A stretch of DNA of 64,000 nt from Bacillus tequilensis KCTC 13622. Lineage in GTDB: Bacteria; Bacillota; Bacilli; Bacillales; Bacillaceae. A program made the position numbers and the translations under genes. Shown one piece after another: positions 11,120-23,085 of the stretch (position 1 is its first letter; each line of letters begins with the position of its first letter). Under the pieces are notes generated by a model, which was not told the DNA's origin, ran no database searches, and saw only the letters and a program-made list of their open reading frames with translations. The stretch spans positions 87,822 through 151,821 of the forward strand of contig NZ_AYTO01000009.1 in NCBI RefSeq assembly GCF_000507145.1. The letters run 5' to 3'.

Positions 11120-11525
11120 AAAAACACCACGCTTTTCATAGTCAATATCTTACTCTGCACATGTAAATCTGCTGCTTTTGCACATCATCCGCCAAAGCAC
11201 ATTCTTTTTTCAACATAAAGGAACTTCTATCGGTAACACTTCCACCCATGATCGGCGCTTTTGTTAAAAGGATTGTCTTAATGAGTTTTGAAGGAAGCGA
11301 GGACAAAAACATGAGAAGAACAATACTTATATCGTCTGTATGCGGTAGAAATTGAAATTTTCCTAGTGCTTAAAAGAAGGAATTACGCAGTAAATTTCGC
11401 AGCACTCTTTATTTTTACCTTATTTCAAAAAATTATTCAACTGAAATAAGGTTTTGACACGGAATTGATAGAGTTGACGCTTTTCTGCAAAAGAAAAACG
11501 GGCTCATACCCGCTTTTTCTGATTG
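11120..11525. other. Long intergenic region between glpX and rho
   Basis: About 400 bases without a convincing gene. It must hold the rho promoter and leader. A perfect 10-base inverted repeat CCTTATTTCA (11418-11427) / TGAAATAAGG (11442-11451) lies within it, and the glpX terminator sits at its right end. Only a 13-codon reading frame with a poor start is seen on the plus strand (near 11311), which I do not call. Rho autoregulation through its leader is known in B. subtilis. Confidence 0.5.
11493..11518 (-). terminator. Terminator downstream of murAB-glpX
   Basis: AAAAAGCGGG / CCCGTTTTT with a short loop on the minus strand, directly after the glpX stop. Confidence 0.85.
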
Positions 11526-12489
11526 TTATGGACGGATGACAAGGTTCGGCTTCTTTTTGAGGCTGTGTCTGCCGTCAACGAAGCGGACAGTACCTGATTT
11601 TGCACGAATCACTAAGCTTTCAGTTGTACCGACAGAACCTTTGAATTGAACGCCTTTTAGCAGCTCGCCGTCAGTTACACCTGTAGCTGCAAAAATCGCG
11701 TCTTCACCCTTCACAAGGTCTTCCATACGAAGAACTTTGCTTACATCAACGCCCATGTTATGACAGCGTATGATTTCTTCTTCGCTTTGCGGAAGAAGTT
11801 TACCGATAATTTCTCCGCCCAGCGCTTTTAACGCAACAGCGGAAAGCACCCCCTCAGGCGCTCCGCCTGACCCGAACAGAATGTCAACGCCCGTGTGTCG
11901 AAAGCCGTGTTGATGGCGCCTGCGACATCGCCATCATTGATCAATTTGATTCTGGCGCCTGCCTCACGAAGCTCAGAAATAATTTTTGCGTGTCTTTCAC
12001 GGTTTAAGATTGTGGCAACAACGTCCTCAATGTCCTTGTTTTTCGCTTTTGCCACCGCTTTAAGGTTATCAATGACAGGTGCTTCAATGTCAATGCAGCC
12101 CACCGCCTCCGGACCGACTGCGATTTTGTCCATATACATGTCAGGAGCGTTAAGAAGCGTGCCATGGTCTGCGACCGCGATCACCGTCAGCGCGTTCCAG
12201 CCGCCGCTTGCCAGAATGTTTGTGCCTTCAAGAGGATCAACTGCGACATCGACGCGCGGGCCGTACCCGTTTCCGAGTTTTTCCCCGATATACAGCATCG
12301 GCGCTTCGTCCATTTCGCCTTCACCGATCACAACGGTTCCTTTCATCGGAACTGTATCAAAAACGTCTCTCATTGCGCTTGTCGCCGCTTCATCAGCCTC
12401 GTCTTTTTTCCCCGGCCCATCCATCTTGCAGATGCCAATGCCGCAGCTTCAGTCACACGTACCAATTCCATAGATAAACTTCTTTCCAT
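11526..12489 (-). pseudogene. glpX: Fructose-1,6-bisphosphatase class II, broken by two frameshifts
   Basis: The gene encodes a GlpX-type fructose-1,6-bisphosphatase (YwjI), a gluconeogenic enzyme. The expected protein can be read only by changing frame twice. Starting at ATG 12489 ([15 protein letters not shown]...), the first shift is at a run of six A on the coding strand (12404-12409), where seven would keep frame. The second is near 11898, where GACCACACG would keep frame but GACACACG is present. The total length of 964 bases is exactly two short of the 966 needed for 321 codons plus stop, so each event is a one-base deletion. The rest ([22 protein letters not shown]) is well conserved. 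The decay is recent, or the indels are sequencing errors. Confidence 0.85.
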
Positions 12490-12519
12490 TTCAATACGAT
12501 CTCCTCTCACAAGAAACCA

Positions 12520-13809
12520 TTATGAATTTTGAAGCTGTTCTATTTCTTCGTCAGTCATTCGTTCACGCCAGATTGTCGCTCCAAGCCCCTCAAGCTTCTT
12601 CTCAAGGTTGCTGTATCCGCGGTCGATATGCTCCAGACCGGTAATTTCCGTGACGCCGTCAGCCATCAGGCCGGCTACCACCAGACAGGCCCCGGCACGC
12701 AGATCGCTCGCCTTCACTTTTGCTCCTTGAAGCTCGACAGGACCTGTGATGATGGCAGATCTGCCTTCTACTTTCATATTGGCACCCATTCGTCTCAGCT
12801 CATCAATGTGCTTGAATCTTGCCGAGTAAATGGTGTCTGTGACGACGCTTGTTCCCTTTGCCCTTGTCAGGAGCGCCGTCATCGGCTGCTGCAAATCAGT
12901 CGGAAAGCCCGGGTATACAAGAGTTTTGACATCAACCGGCTTTAAATCCTTCTGCCCGCTGACGATAAGAAGCTGGTCGTCGCTCGTTTCGATGTGATAG
13001 CCCATTTCTCTCAGCTTTGCGGTTAACGATTCAAGATGAGTGGGAATGACGTTATCGATAATGACTTCCTTGCCCATCGCAGCCCCTGCAATCATAAATG
13101 TCCCGGCCTCAATTCTGTCCGGAATGATCGTATGCTTGCAGCCGTGCAGTTCCTTCACACCGTCGATTCGGATCACATTGGTTCCCGCACCTTTGATTTT
13201 GGCGCCCATGCTGGTAAGCAAAGTCGCGACATCAATGATCTCTGGCTCCTTGGCAGCATTTTCGATAATCGTTTTCCCTTCTGCCAAAACAGCAGCAAGC
13301 ATAATGTTAATGGTTGCCCCTACGCTTACGACATCTAAATAAATCCGTGCTCCTCTCAGCCTTTCAGCACGCAAATAAATGGCGCCCTGTTCATTGGTCA
13401 CTTCAGCCCCGAGCGCTTCAAAGCCTTTGATATGCTGGTCAATCGGCCGGGGCCCTAAGTGACAGCCTCCGGGCAATCCGATGACGGCCTGCTTGAAGCG
13501 GCCGAGCATCGCCCCCATTAAATAATACGATGCGCGAAGCTTTTTCACTTTCCCGTTAGGAAGCGGCATGCTGATCATCGACGCGGGGTCAACAACCATT
13601 TCCCCATTCTCAAAATGCACGTTGCCGCCGATTTCCTTTAACAGGTCACGCAGCGTTTCGATATCTGAAATCTCTGGAAGCCCTTCAATTGTCACCTCGG
13701 AATTTGCCAAAATGGTTGCAGGTATTAATGCCACAGCACTGTTTTTAGCGCCGCTGATATGTACTGTACCGTTTAACGAGTCACCGCCGGCAATATTCAA
13801 CTTTTCCAT
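12520..13809 (-). CDS. murAB: UDP-N-acetylglucosamine 1-carboxyvinyltransferase 2
   Basis: MurAB (MurZ) transfers enolpyruvate from PEP to UDP-GlcNAc, the first committed step of peptidoglycan synthesis. The 429-residue protein has the substrate-binding Lys22-Asn23 pair ([10 protein letters not shown]), the active-site loop with Cys116 ([13 protein letters not shown], the fosfomycin target), and the [15 protein letters not shown] segment near the C terminus. It is the second MurA paralogue of Bacillus. It sits upstream of glpX on the same strand. Confidence 0.95.
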   Translation of the reverse strand: MEKLNIAGGDSLNGTVHISGAKNSAVALIPATILANSEVTIEGLPEISDIETLRDLLKEIGGNVHFENGEMVVDPASMISMPLPNGKVKKLRASYYLMGAMLGRFKQAVIGLPGGCHLGPRPIDQHIKGFEALGAEVTNEQGAIYLRAERLRGARIYLDVVSVGATINIMLAAVLAEGKTIIENAAKEPEIIDVATLLTSMGAKIKGAGTNVIRIDGVKELHGCKHTIIPDRIEAGTFMIAGAAMGKEVIIDNVIPTHLESLTAKLREMGYHIETSDDQLLIVSGQKDLKPVDVKTLVYPGFPTDLQQPMTALLTRAKGTSVVTDTIYSARFKHIDELRRMGANMKVEGRSAIITGPVELQGAKVKASDLRAGACLVVAGLMADGVTEITGLEHIDRGYSNLEKKLEGLGATIWRERMTDEEIEQLQNS

Positions 13810-14175
13810 GATAGTCTCCTTCCATAAGAAGATAGCTGCGGAGCTAAATAAAATGTCATTTTATTCTGTCTCAGCAAATAAAGCTCATGTCCAAAATCTA
13901 GCCAATTCGCAGAGAAAGAATACAATACAATGTAAAATATCAGGAAGAAAATAGCGAAGCTTTGCGGGGTACAGGTTTCGAAAGTTGCACAGAGCCCCGC
14001 CGGCTCAAGAGACATCGTCGTCATCTGGCAAAAGCAGTACGCAAACCCTTCATTCCGATATAGCTTCTGCAGCCCAATGATTCCTTCTCTGTAAAGCGGC
14101 GTCAGCATCTGCAGGTCCGCTGTGAAAAACAAAAGCCGCGGCAAACAGGCAAAAACTGTATGCCGCCCTTTGCCA
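13810..14175. other. Long leader region upstream of murAB
   Basis: About 365 bases between tal and murAB. GCGGGG (near 13964-13969) and CCCCGC (near 13996-14001) can pair around a loop of about 25 bases, and no T run follows. A 115-codon frame on the minus strand overlaps the murAB start, but it has no recognisable domain or ribosome-binding site, so I do not call it a gene. No T-box or known riboswitch consensus was seen. Confidence 0.4.
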
Positions 14176-14814
<639 letters not shown>

Positions 14815-14887
14815 TTACAAAAAGCCTCCTTGAGTAAGAAATTTTCTGAACTGTGAATATGATTGCGCTTTCTAAAGATAGACAGAA

Positions 14888-14914
14888 AACCGCCTGTCAA
14901 GCTGTCAGGCGGTT
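14888..14914 (-). terminator. Terminator between fbaA and tal
   Basis: AACCGCCTG and CAGGCGGTT pair around a short loop immediately after fbaA. The T run is weak on the minus strand, so part of the transcription may continue into tal. Confidence 0.6.
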
Positions 14915-14931
14915 ATATCATTCCAATTGAA

Positions 14932-15789
14932 TTAAGCTTGGTTTGAAGAACCAAATTCACGCATTTTACCGATAACTGTTTCTTTGATTGCTTCGCGAGC
15001 TGGTCCAAGGTATTTACGAGGATCGTACTCGTCAGGCTTAGCTGCCAATGTATCGCGAACAGCTTTTGCAGAAGAAATTTGGTTTTCAGTATTCACGTTG
15101 ATTTTAGCTGTACCAAGTGAGATTGATTTTTTGATGTCATCAGTCGGAATTCCAGTACCGCCGTGAAGAACTAGCGGAAGACCAGTTGACTTTCCGATCT
15201 CTTCCATTTCTTTGAAACCAAGGTTTGGTTCGCCTTTGTAAGGGCCGTGAACAGAACCTAATGCAGGTGCAAGGCAGTCAATGCCAGTGCGCTCAACAAG
15301 CTCTTGGCACTCTTTAGGATCAGCGTAGATTACGCCTTCAGCGATAACGTCATCCTCTTGTCCGCCTACTGTTCCAAGCTCAGCTTCTACAGATACTCCG
15401 TGGAAATGAGCAAGCTCAACAACTTTAGAAGTTGTTGCTACGTTTTCTTCAAATGGATGGTGAGAAGCGTCGATCATAACAGATGTGAAACCTGCATGAA
15501 TCGCTTTCGCACAAGATTCAAAGCTTGAACCGTGGTCTAAGTGGATCGCAACAGGAACTGTCACTTTGTACTCTTCCATAAGTGCTTTTACCATAGCTAC
15601 GACTGTTTTGAAGCCGCCCATGTAGCGTCCCGCACCTTCGGAAACACCAAGGATCACTGGAGATTTTTCTTCTTCAGCTGCTTGTAAAATCGCTTGAGTA
15701 AACTCAAGGTTGTTTAAGTTGAATTGTCCTACTGCATAACCTTTTTCTTTAGCTGTATTCAACATTTCTGTCATTGAAACTAAAGGCAT
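14932..15789 (-). CDS. fbaA: Fructose-1,6-bisphosphate aldolase, class II
   Basis: Zinc-dependent aldolase interconverting fructose-1,6-bisphosphate with dihydroxyacetone phosphate and glyceraldehyde-3-phosphate, in glycolysis and gluconeogenesis. The 285-residue protein shows the metal-ligand motifs [19 protein letters not shown] and [10 protein letters not shown]. The ATG at 15789 follows AAGGAGGA. An ATG 21 codons earlier adds an Arg-rich stretch that the family lacks. Confidence 0.96.
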   Translation of the reverse strand: MPLVSMTEMLNTAKEKGYAVGQFNLNNLEFTQAILQAAEEEKSPVILGVSEGAGRYMGGFKTVVAMVKALMEEYKVTVPVAIHLDHGSSFESCAKAIHAGFTSVMIDASHHPFEENVATTSKVVELAHFHGVSVEAELGTVGGQEDDVIAEGVIYADPKECQELVERTGIDCLAPALGSVHGPYKGEPNLGFKEMEEIGKSTGLPLVLHGGTGIPTDDIKKSISLGTAKINVNTENQISSAKAVRDTLAAKPDEYDPRKYLGPAREAIKETVIGKMREFGSSNQA

Positions 15790-15968
15790 GTCGAACGTCC
15801 TCCTTATGTAGCCTGATTGTCTTCTAGCGAAAAAAGCTCTCCATCCTAGCATGACCCATTAAATGCTGTCATATGTAAATACCAGATCGCTTTTTCTCCA
15901 TAACTAGAATACCAACTTTTCGACAAATCGGCAACATAATGACATGATTCATTTGTTTCTTCCTTTTG

Positions 15969-16343
15969 TCAATTAGACTTCAGGGGCAGATATTTTTTGA
16001 CAGCTTCTCTGATTTCGTCGATATCAAACGGCTTCGCAAAGTGCGTTAAAGCGCCCAGCTCCTTTGATTCCTGGATCATGTCGAGTTCTCCGTATGCCGT
16101 CATGATGATCACCCGGATGTTTTCGTCAATGACCTTCATCCGTTTTAGAATTTCGATTCCGTCCATGCCGGGAATTTTCATGTCCAGCAGCACAAGGTCT
16201 GGCCGTTCTTTTGTCACGATGTCAAGCGCCTGAAGGCCGTTTGCAGCCTGAAACGTCTGGTAGCCTTCTTTATTGAACACTTCGTTAAGCAAAATACGTA
16301 TGCCGTATTGATCATCCACGATTAAAATTTTTTCATTCATCAT
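15969..16343 (-). CDS. spo0F: Sporulation response regulator Spo0F
   Basis: Single-domain receiver of the sporulation phosphorelay. It takes phosphate from KinA-E and passes it to Spo0B, and Rap phosphatases remove it. The 124-residue protein keeps the acidic pocket Asp10-Asp11, the phosphorylated Asp54 (VLLDMKIPG), Thr82 (IIMTAYGE) and Lys104 (FAKPFD). It has no output domain. The ATG at 16343 gives the canonical N terminus. A sigma-H-type promoter lies upstream. Confidence 0.97.
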   Translation of the reverse strand: MMNEKILIVDDQYGIRILLNEVFNKEGYQTFQAANGLQALDIVTKERPDLVLLDMKIPGMDGIEILKRMKVIDENIRVIIMTAYGELDMIQESKELGALTHFAKPFDIDEIREAVKKYLPLKSN

Positions 16344-16391
16344 TTTACACCCCAATATTATGATTTTCGTCAAAAGTAAGCAGTAGTGTAT

Positions 16392-16420
16392 GTATTCTGT
16401 TTGATTTTCCTATTTCCTTT
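16392..16420 (-). promoter_or_regulatory. Probable sigma-H promoter of spo0F
   Basis: On the minus strand AAAGGAAATA (16411-16420) and CAGAATAC (16392-16399) resemble the sigma-H consensus RNAGGAWWW and RNNGAAT with normal spacing. A Spo0A-box-like TGTCGTAA lies further upstream (near 16437-16446) and TTTTGACGAAA just downstream (near 16366-16376). Spo0F is known to be expressed from a sigma-H promoter under Spo0A control. Confidence 0.6.
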
Positions 16421-16508
16421 AATTATAATAGTCTACTTTACGACATTTTCTGAGCATTTTCTCTTTTGTTGTATACTGATATTGTACGTTATAAAGGAGG
16501 ATTCACTT

Positions 16509-17030
16509 ATGTTGAAAATATTTACGACGCAGTTAACAGGTATTTTTTCCCGCATTCAGGATAAGGAATCTGACGCGATTGAAGATGGGGCGCGGCTGCT
16601 TGCTCAAGCGGTGATCAGCGGGCATTCCATTTATTTATACGGAGCAAATGAGCTTCAGGGCGTCTTTTATGAGGCAACCGAAAGCAGAGAGCCATTCCCA
16701 TCCGTTAAAGCCTTTCCCGAAAGCGCTGAGGAAGTGACAGAAAGCGACAGAGTGCTGATGTTTTGCTCGGGGACAGGCAAAGCCGAGGAGCAGGCGCTCG
16801 CGAAAGAGCTCTATGAAAAAGGCGCGGGAGTCGTATGCGTATCGCCAGCTGCCAAAGAGAGTGCTGGAGTTGAACAATATTGTGATGTGCATATTGATTC
16901 TAAATTAAAAATGCCGCTTGTTCCCGATGAAGACGGCACCCGTTACGGGTTTCCCTCTTTAATGACAGCACTGTATGTCTACCATGCTTTATCGTTTACA
17001 TTAAAAGAAATTCTGCAAGAGTATGCATAA
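16509..17030 (+). CDS. ywjG: DUF2529 protein YwjG
   Basis: A 173-residue cytoplasmic protein with a sugar-isomerase (SIS)-like layout: HSIYLYGANELQGV, DRVLMFCSGTGKAEEQALAKEL and GAGVVCVSPAAKES resemble the three beta-strand/loop units of SIS domains. No substrate is known. The ATG at 16509 follows AAAGGAGG at 16493-16500. The 41 codons of open frame before it are hydrophobic and overlap the spo0F promoter, so they are not taken as coding. It is convergent with pyrG. Confidence 0.85.
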   Translation: MLKIFTTQLTGIFSRIQDKESDAIEDGARLLAQAVISGHSIYLYGANELQGVFYEATESREPFPSVKAFPESAEEVTESDRVLMFCSGTGKAEEQALAKELYEKGAGVVCVSPAAKESAGVEQYCDVHIDSKLKMPLVPDEDGTRYGFPSLMTALYVYHALSFTLKEILQEYA

Positions 17031-17068
17031 TATCTTATTGTACATGCTGTATCTTGCCGGAAACAAAT

Positions 17069-17111
17069 AAAAAAGACTTGCCCGCTATTGACAAACGGCA
17101 AGTCTTTTTTT
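17069..17111. terminator. Bidirectional terminator between ywjG and pyrG
   Basis: AAAAGACTTGCC / GGCAAGTCTTTT form a stem with a 14-base loop, flanked by A and T runs, between the convergent genes. Confidence 0.9.
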
Positions 17112-17112
17112 A

Positions 17113-18747
<1,635 letters not shown>

Positions 18748-18823
18748 CTACATTTTTAAAATGTACTGTTTTATAAAAAATCATTTAGCCTTTTAAATGA
18801 TTTATAAGAAAAATGAGGGGTGA

Positions 18824-18899
18824 AAATAAGAAAGCTCCCTTTCAATTTCTTGAAAGGGAGCATAACATACTATGTTCTCTCTTCGTTTTTGAAGAGCCC
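18824..18899 (-). promoter_or_regulatory. pyrG CTP-dependent attenuator
   Basis: The inferred transcript starts GGGCTCTTC at 18899. A small hairpin (CTCTTC/GAAGAG) is followed by a strong terminator stem, GCTCCCTTTCAA / TTGAAAGGGAGC (18834-18861), and a T-rich tail. This is the layout known for B. subtilis pyrG. When CTP is low, RNA polymerase adds extra G residues at the 5' end, and the poly(G) pairs with CTCCCTTTC to prevent termination. The GGGC start and the C-rich left arm are both preserved here. Confidence 0.9.
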
Positions 18900-18906
18900 A
18901 AAATAC

Positions 18907-18935
18907 ATACTACATAGTTCGACTATGAAAGTCAA
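18907..18935 (-). promoter_or_regulatory. pyrG promoter
   Basis: TTGACT (18930-18935), 17 bases, then TAGTAT (18907-18912) on the minus strand. The GGGC start site follows seven bases after the -10 box. It lies just downstream of the rpoE stop. Confidence 0.85.
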
Positions 18936-18960
18936 GATCGTTTGAAGATGAATTCTTTGA

Positions 18961-19494
18961 CTATTTGATTTCCTCTTCGTCCTCATCATAGTCTTCTTCA
19001 TCTTCATCATCTTCATCGATAATATCTTCTTCGATTTCAAGACCATCGTCGTCTTCATCAAGATCTTCTTCATCGTCAAAATTGCCGGCGTCAAGATCGA
19101 GTTCTTCCTCAACTTCATCTAAATCAATGTCGTCTTCGTCAATTTCTTCAAACTCGTCAAGATCAAGATCTTCCTCGACTGCTTTCTTCGCTTTTTTCTT
19201 TTTCGCCTTGACTGTAGGCTGAGTTTCTTCATCAAGCTGATCATACGGATACCAGCTGCGAAGCCCCCACGTCTGGTCAGAAAGCGCCAGGAAGCGGCCG
19301 TCAATATTTAAATCGGTATAAAATTGAACGATGCGGTCTCCAAGCGATTCTTTTGTCACGCCAAGCAAAGACGCAATTTCATTTAAAAGCTCCTGAAATG
19401 GAACTGGTTTTTTATGTTCTTCAAATAATTCGTGAGCGATTTCAACTAAAGCCATTTCCTTTAGCTCTTCCTGTGAATATTGTTTGATACCCAA
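18961..19494 (-). CDS. rpoE: RNA polymerase delta subunit
   Basis: The delta subunit of Gram-positive RNA polymerase increases recycling and promoter selectivity. The 177-residue protein has the folded N-terminal HARE-type domain (MALVEIAHELFEEH, FLALSDQTWGLRSWYPYD), a Lys-rich hinge (KAKKKKAKKA) and a long, almost wholly Asp/Glu C-terminal tail. The tail is slightly longer than the 173-residue 168 form as I recall it. Confidence 0.96.
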   Translation of the reverse strand: MGIKQYSQEELKEMALVEIAHELFEEHKKPVPFQELLNEIASLLGVTKESLGDRIVQFYTDLNIDGRFLALSDQTWGLRSWYPYDQLDEETQPTVKAKKKKAKKAVEEDLDLDEFEEIDEDDIDLDEVEEELDLDAGNFDDEEDLDEDDDGLEIEEDIIDEDDEDEEDYDEDEEEIK

Positions 19495-19676
19495 GGTCGG
19501 ACACTCCCTTTCTATTACTTATATGTATCTGTTTTATCAATAATGAAAGCGATTTTGTATCGTTCTTATACAAACCATACCTCTCATTATAAACAAAATA
19601 AAACAGAATATGCTACCCTTAACAGCGTTAATTTAAATAATTTTACAAGAGTGATCCGACTGATAGATGTTTTGCG

Positions 19677-20816
19677 TCAATCCGCGAGCATTCTGGAGAT
19701 GACAAGTCTTTGAATTTCTTGGGTGCCTTCATAGATTTGCGTGATTTTTGCATCACGCATATACCGTTCAACCGGATAGTCTTTTGTATAGCCGTAGCCG
19801 CCGAAGATCTGCACGGCTTCGGTCGTCACCTTCATCGCCGTATCTCCCGCCAGCAGTTTGGACATGGCGGAGGCTTTTCCATATGGAAGGCCTGATAATT
19901 CAAGCCACGCCGCCTGATAGGTCAATAGCCTAGAAGCTTCTATCATTGTAGCCATATCCGCGAGTTTAAATGCGATGCCCTGCTGCTTGGCGATTGATTT
20001 TCCGAATTGTTTTCTCTCTTTTGCGTATTGAAGCGCGGCATCAAGCGCCCCTTGAGCGATGCCAACGGCTTGAGCGGCAATGCCATTTCTGCCGCCGTCA
20101 AGTGTCTTCATCGCGATTTTGAAACCGTCTCCCTCTTCTCCGAGACGGTTTGCTGCGGGCACAACACAATCTTCGAACATGATTTCCGTAGTTGGAGACG
20201 AACGGATGCCCAGCTTCTTTTCTTTCTTGCCTGTCAAAAATCCTTCGAAATCCTTTTCTACTATAAAAGCGGAAATCCCTTTTTTCTTTTCCTCGGGATC
20301 GGTAACTGCAAAAACAATGTAAATATCCGCGATCCCGCCGTTTGTGATAAACACCTTTGACCCATTCAACACATAGTCATCGCCAATTCGTTCAGCGGTT
20401 GTTTTCATGCCGCCGGCGTCAGAACCGGACCCTGCTTCTGTCAAAGCGAAAGCGCCGATTTTCTCTCCGAGGGCCAGCTTTGTTAAATACTCTGTCTTCT
20501 GTTCTTCCGTCCCGTAGGCAAACAGCGGCCAGCTGCAAAGAGAGATATGGGCGGAAAGCGTCACACCGGTGGATGCGCACACTTTTGACAGCTCCTCCAC
20601 CGCGATGACGTAGGCCAGATAGTCACTTCCGATTCCTCCGTATTCTTCAGGCCACGGAATTCCAGTCAGTCCCAGATTCGCCATTTCCCGAAAAAGCTCG
20701 CGGTCGAAGCGTTCTTGCTCGTCGCGTTCTGCCGCTGTCGGGCCCACCTCATGTTTGGCAAAGTCCCGTACCAATTTCCGTATCATTTCGTGTTCTTCTG
20801 ATAATGAGAAATTCAT
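19677..20816 (-). CDS. acdA: Acyl-CoA dehydrogenase
   Basis: FAD-dependent acyl-CoA dehydrogenase, first step of beta-oxidation. The 379-residue protein carries the signatures [17 protein letters not shown] (FAD/substrate loop) and [32 protein letters not shown], whose last Glu is the catalytic base region. It overlaps the end of fadF by four bases (ATGA), so electrons are probably passed through a coupled product. FadR regulation is expected. Confidence 0.93.
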   Translation of the reverse strand: MNFSLSEEHEMIRKLVRDFAKHEVGPTAAERDEQERFDRELFREMANLGLTGIPWPEEYGGIGSDYLAYVIAVEELSKVCASTGVTLSAHISLCSWPLFAYGTEEQKTEYLTKLALGEKIGAFALTEAGSGSDAGGMKTTAERIGDDYVLNGSKVFITNGGIADIYIVFAVTDPEEKKKGISAFIVEKDFEGFLTGKKEKKLGIRSSPTTEIMFEDCVVPAANRLGEEGDGFKIAMKTLDGGRNGIAAQAVGIAQGALDAALQYAKERKQFGKSIAKQQGIAFKLADMATMIEASRLLTYQAAWLELSGLPYGKASAMSKLLAGDTAMKVTTEAVQIFGGYGYTKDYPVERYMRDAKITQIYEGTQEIQRLVISRMLAD

Positions 20817-22930
20817 GACTTCTCCTCCATTTTCATATCAGCACCTAAGACGGATTGAGACAGAAGCTCAGCGACGTCATATGTTTTAACCTGGTCTTCG
20901 GCTTCCTTCGCCTTTGTGCCGTCTCCAAGCATTGTGAGACAGTACGGACAGCCTGAGCTGATCACTGATGGGCTGACTGCGAGCGCTTGCTCTGTCCTGG
21001 CGACGTTAATCCTATTGCCCGTTTCTTCCTCCATCCACATTAATCCCCCGCCGGCGCCGCAGCACATGCCGGTTTCCCGGTTTCTCTCCATCTCAATCAG
21101 CTGCACGCCCGGAATGGCTCTCAATATCTCCCTCGGCGGATCATAGACCTCGTTGTACCGTCCCAAATAGCACGAATCATGGAAGGTAATCGTCTCTTGA
21201 AGCGGGTGCTGCGGTTTTAATTTCCCGTTCTTCACCAGCTCTGCCAGCACCTCTGTATGGTGATAAACCTCGCCTTCGAAGCCGAAATCTGGATATTCAT
21301 TTTTAAATAAATTGTATGCATGAGGATCGATGGTAACGATTTTTTTAACATTATTTTTTTCAAATTCAGAAATATTCTTCTCAGCCAGCTCTTGGAATAA
21401 AAATTCATTTCCGAGGCGGCGCGGCGTGTCTCCTGAATTTTTTTCTTTATTGCCGAGGATCGCGAAGGACACACCCGCGTGGTTGAGCAGCCTGGCGAAG
21501 GAAATCGCGATTTTCTGGCTTCTGTTGTCGTAAGACCCCATGGAACCGACCCAGAAAAGGTACTCAAACTCTTTTCCTTCTTTTTTCATTTCTTTTACAG
21601 TCGGAATCTCGGCATCCGGTGCGGCGTCACGCCAATTTTCACGTTCCTTGCGGTTAAGGCCCCACGGATTTCCCTGCCGTTCAATGCTAGTCATGGCGCG
21701 CTGTGCGTCACTGTCCATTTTTCCTTCTGTCAGTACAAGGTAGCGGCGGAGGTCAATGATTTTATCGACATGCTCGTTCATCACGGGGCATTGATCCTCA
21801 CAGTTCCGGCAGGTGGTGCACGCCCAAATTTCTTCCTCTGTGATGACGTCGCCGATCAAGCTTGGGTTGTAATCCAGCGCGGCGGCGGCTTCCCGGGACC
21901 CGCTTCCCGCTGACGCTGCCGCCAGCTGATTGCCTCTCGTATGCCGGAACGCTGCCGCCGGCACCCATGGCGAGCGCGAAGTCACGGCGGCGCCTTTTTC
22001 CGTCAAATGGTCTCTTAGACGCACTATTAAGTCCATCGGCGACAGCATTTTTCCGGTGCCTGTCGCTGGGCACATATTGGTGCAGCGGCCGCACTCGACA
22101 CACGCGTACAGATCAAGCAGCTGAGACTGCCTGAAATCTTCAATTTTACCTGCTCCGTAGCTTTCTTTCGTTTCGTCGGTAAAATCGATTTTTTCAAGCT
22201 TTCCGGCAGATTCCATTCTATTGAAGAAGACATTGGCAGGACCGGCGATTAAGTGCGCGTGCTTTGATTGAGGCACGTACACTAAAAAGCTTAGCAAAAA
22301 CAGAAGATGCACCCACCATGCGATATAGAAAATCACCGCCGCACCCGTTTTCCCGACACCGCCTAGCAAAAACGCGATGCCCGATGCAATCGGCTCACTC
22401 CAAGAAAGTCCATGCTCATGCCAGATCAGATTCATCCCGTTCCCAAGCAGAACAGTCAGCATTAATCCTCCGATAAAAATGAGAACGAGCCCTGCTTTAA
22501 AACCGCGTTTCAGCCTGACAAGCTTTTCGATATAACGTCTGTAGAATGCCCAGCCTACAGCGATTAAAATAAGAAATGTTACAATTTCCTGAAAAAAGGT
22601 GAAAGCGGGATAGACGGGTCCAAGCGGCAGATTCCTGTCAGGAGCCAGTCCTTTGATGATAAAGTCTATGGCTCCGAATTGAACCAATATAAATCCGTAG
22701 AAAAACATGACGTGAATGATCCCGCTTTTCTTGTCCTTAAGCAGTTTTTTCTGCCCGAATACATTCACCCATATGGCGTGAAGCCGTTCCTTGAACCGTT
22801 GATCAAACTCTTCCTTCTGGCCGAGTCTAATGTAGGCCAGTCTCGTTTTGACCAAGTAGACAAACAAATAGACAGCGTAAGCGGTTACAAGAAGAAATAA
22901 CAATGCATTTGCGATGAGAAAGCCGCTCAT
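20813..22930 (-). CDS. fadF: Iron-sulfur oxidoreductase of fatty acid oxidation, FadF
   Basis: A 705-residue membrane protein (YwjF). The N-terminal third has about five transmembrane segments resembling a NarI-like cytochrome b domain. Two [4Fe-4S] ferredoxin motifs follow ([12 protein letters not shown] and [12 protein letters not shown]). The C-terminal CCG domains contain [16 protein letters not shown] and [11 protein letters not shown]. It probably passes electrons from acyl-CoA oxidation to menaquinone. It is co-transcribed with acdA; a FadR-like operator lies upstream. Confidence 0.9.
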   Translation of the reverse strand: MSGFLIANALLFLLVTAYAVYLFVYLVKTRLAYIRLGQKEEFDQRFKERLHAIWVNVFGQKKLLKDKKSGIIHVMFFYGFILVQFGAIDFIIKGLAPDRNLPLGPVYPAFTFFQEIVTFLILIAVGWAFYRRYIEKLVRLKRGFKAGLVLIFIGGLMLTVLLGNGMNLIWHEHGLSWSEPIASGIAFLLGGVGKTGAAVIFYIAWWVHLLFLLSFLVYVPQSKHAHLIAGPANVFFNRMESAGKLEKIDFTDETKESYGAGKIEDFRQSQLLDLYACVECGRCTNMCPATGTGKMLSPMDLIVRLRDHLTEKGAAVTSRSPWVPAAAFRHTRGNQLAAASAGSGSREAAAALDYNPSLIGDVITEEEIWACTTCRNCEDQCPVMNEHVDKIIDLRRYLVLTEGKMDSDAQRAMTSIERQGNPWGLNRKERENWRDAAPDAEIPTVKEMKKEGKEFEYLFWVGSMGSYDNRSQKIAISFARLLNHAGVSFAILGNKEKNSGDTPRRLGNEFLFQELAEKNISEFEKNNVKKIVTIDPHAYNLFKNEYPDFGFEGEVYHHTEVLAELVKNGKLKPQHPLQETITFHDSCYLGRYNEVYDPPREILRAIPGVQLIEMERNRETGMCCGAGGGLMWMEEETGNRINVARTEQALAVSPSVISSGCPYCLTMLGDGTKAKEAEDQVKTYDVAELLSQSVLGADMKMEEKS

Positions 22931-23010
22931 TCCAATTCCCCCTTTTTACTGATAAAGACCGCAGTCCCCCTACTCTCGAATCCGTATAAGATTATCTTTA
23001 TGATAAATAA

Positions 23011-23028
23011 TGAATGAGTGTTCAGTCA
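23011..23028. promoter_or_regulatory. FadR-type operator between fadF and clsB
   Basis: TGAATGAGTGTTCAGTCA is a near-palindrome matching the Bacillus FadR operator (TGAATGA-N4-TCATTCA type) with one mismatch in the second arm. It is placed 80 bases before fadF, whose operon belongs to the FadR regulon in B. subtilis. Confidence 0.75.
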
Positions 23029-23085
23029 ATAATTAAATTCCTGTTGTTCGGGCACACTACCTTTACTACGGAAAGGAGTGCCGGG

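Noticed and set aside
11310..11351. 13-codon plus-strand frame between glpX and rho
   Set aside because: Too short, poorly placed start signal, and no evidence of transcription in that direction.
11895..12473. 192-codon plus-strand frame over glpX
   Set aside because: Serine- and threonine-rich shadow of a conserved gene, with no domain or start signal.
13797..14144. 115-codon frame upstream of murAB
   Set aside because: No recognisable domain or ribosome-binding site, and it overlaps the murAB start; kept only as leader region.
18870..19118. 82-codon minus-strand frame rich in Lys and Met in the rpoE tail
   Set aside because: It is the acidic rpoE tail read in another phase and covers the pyrG promoter.
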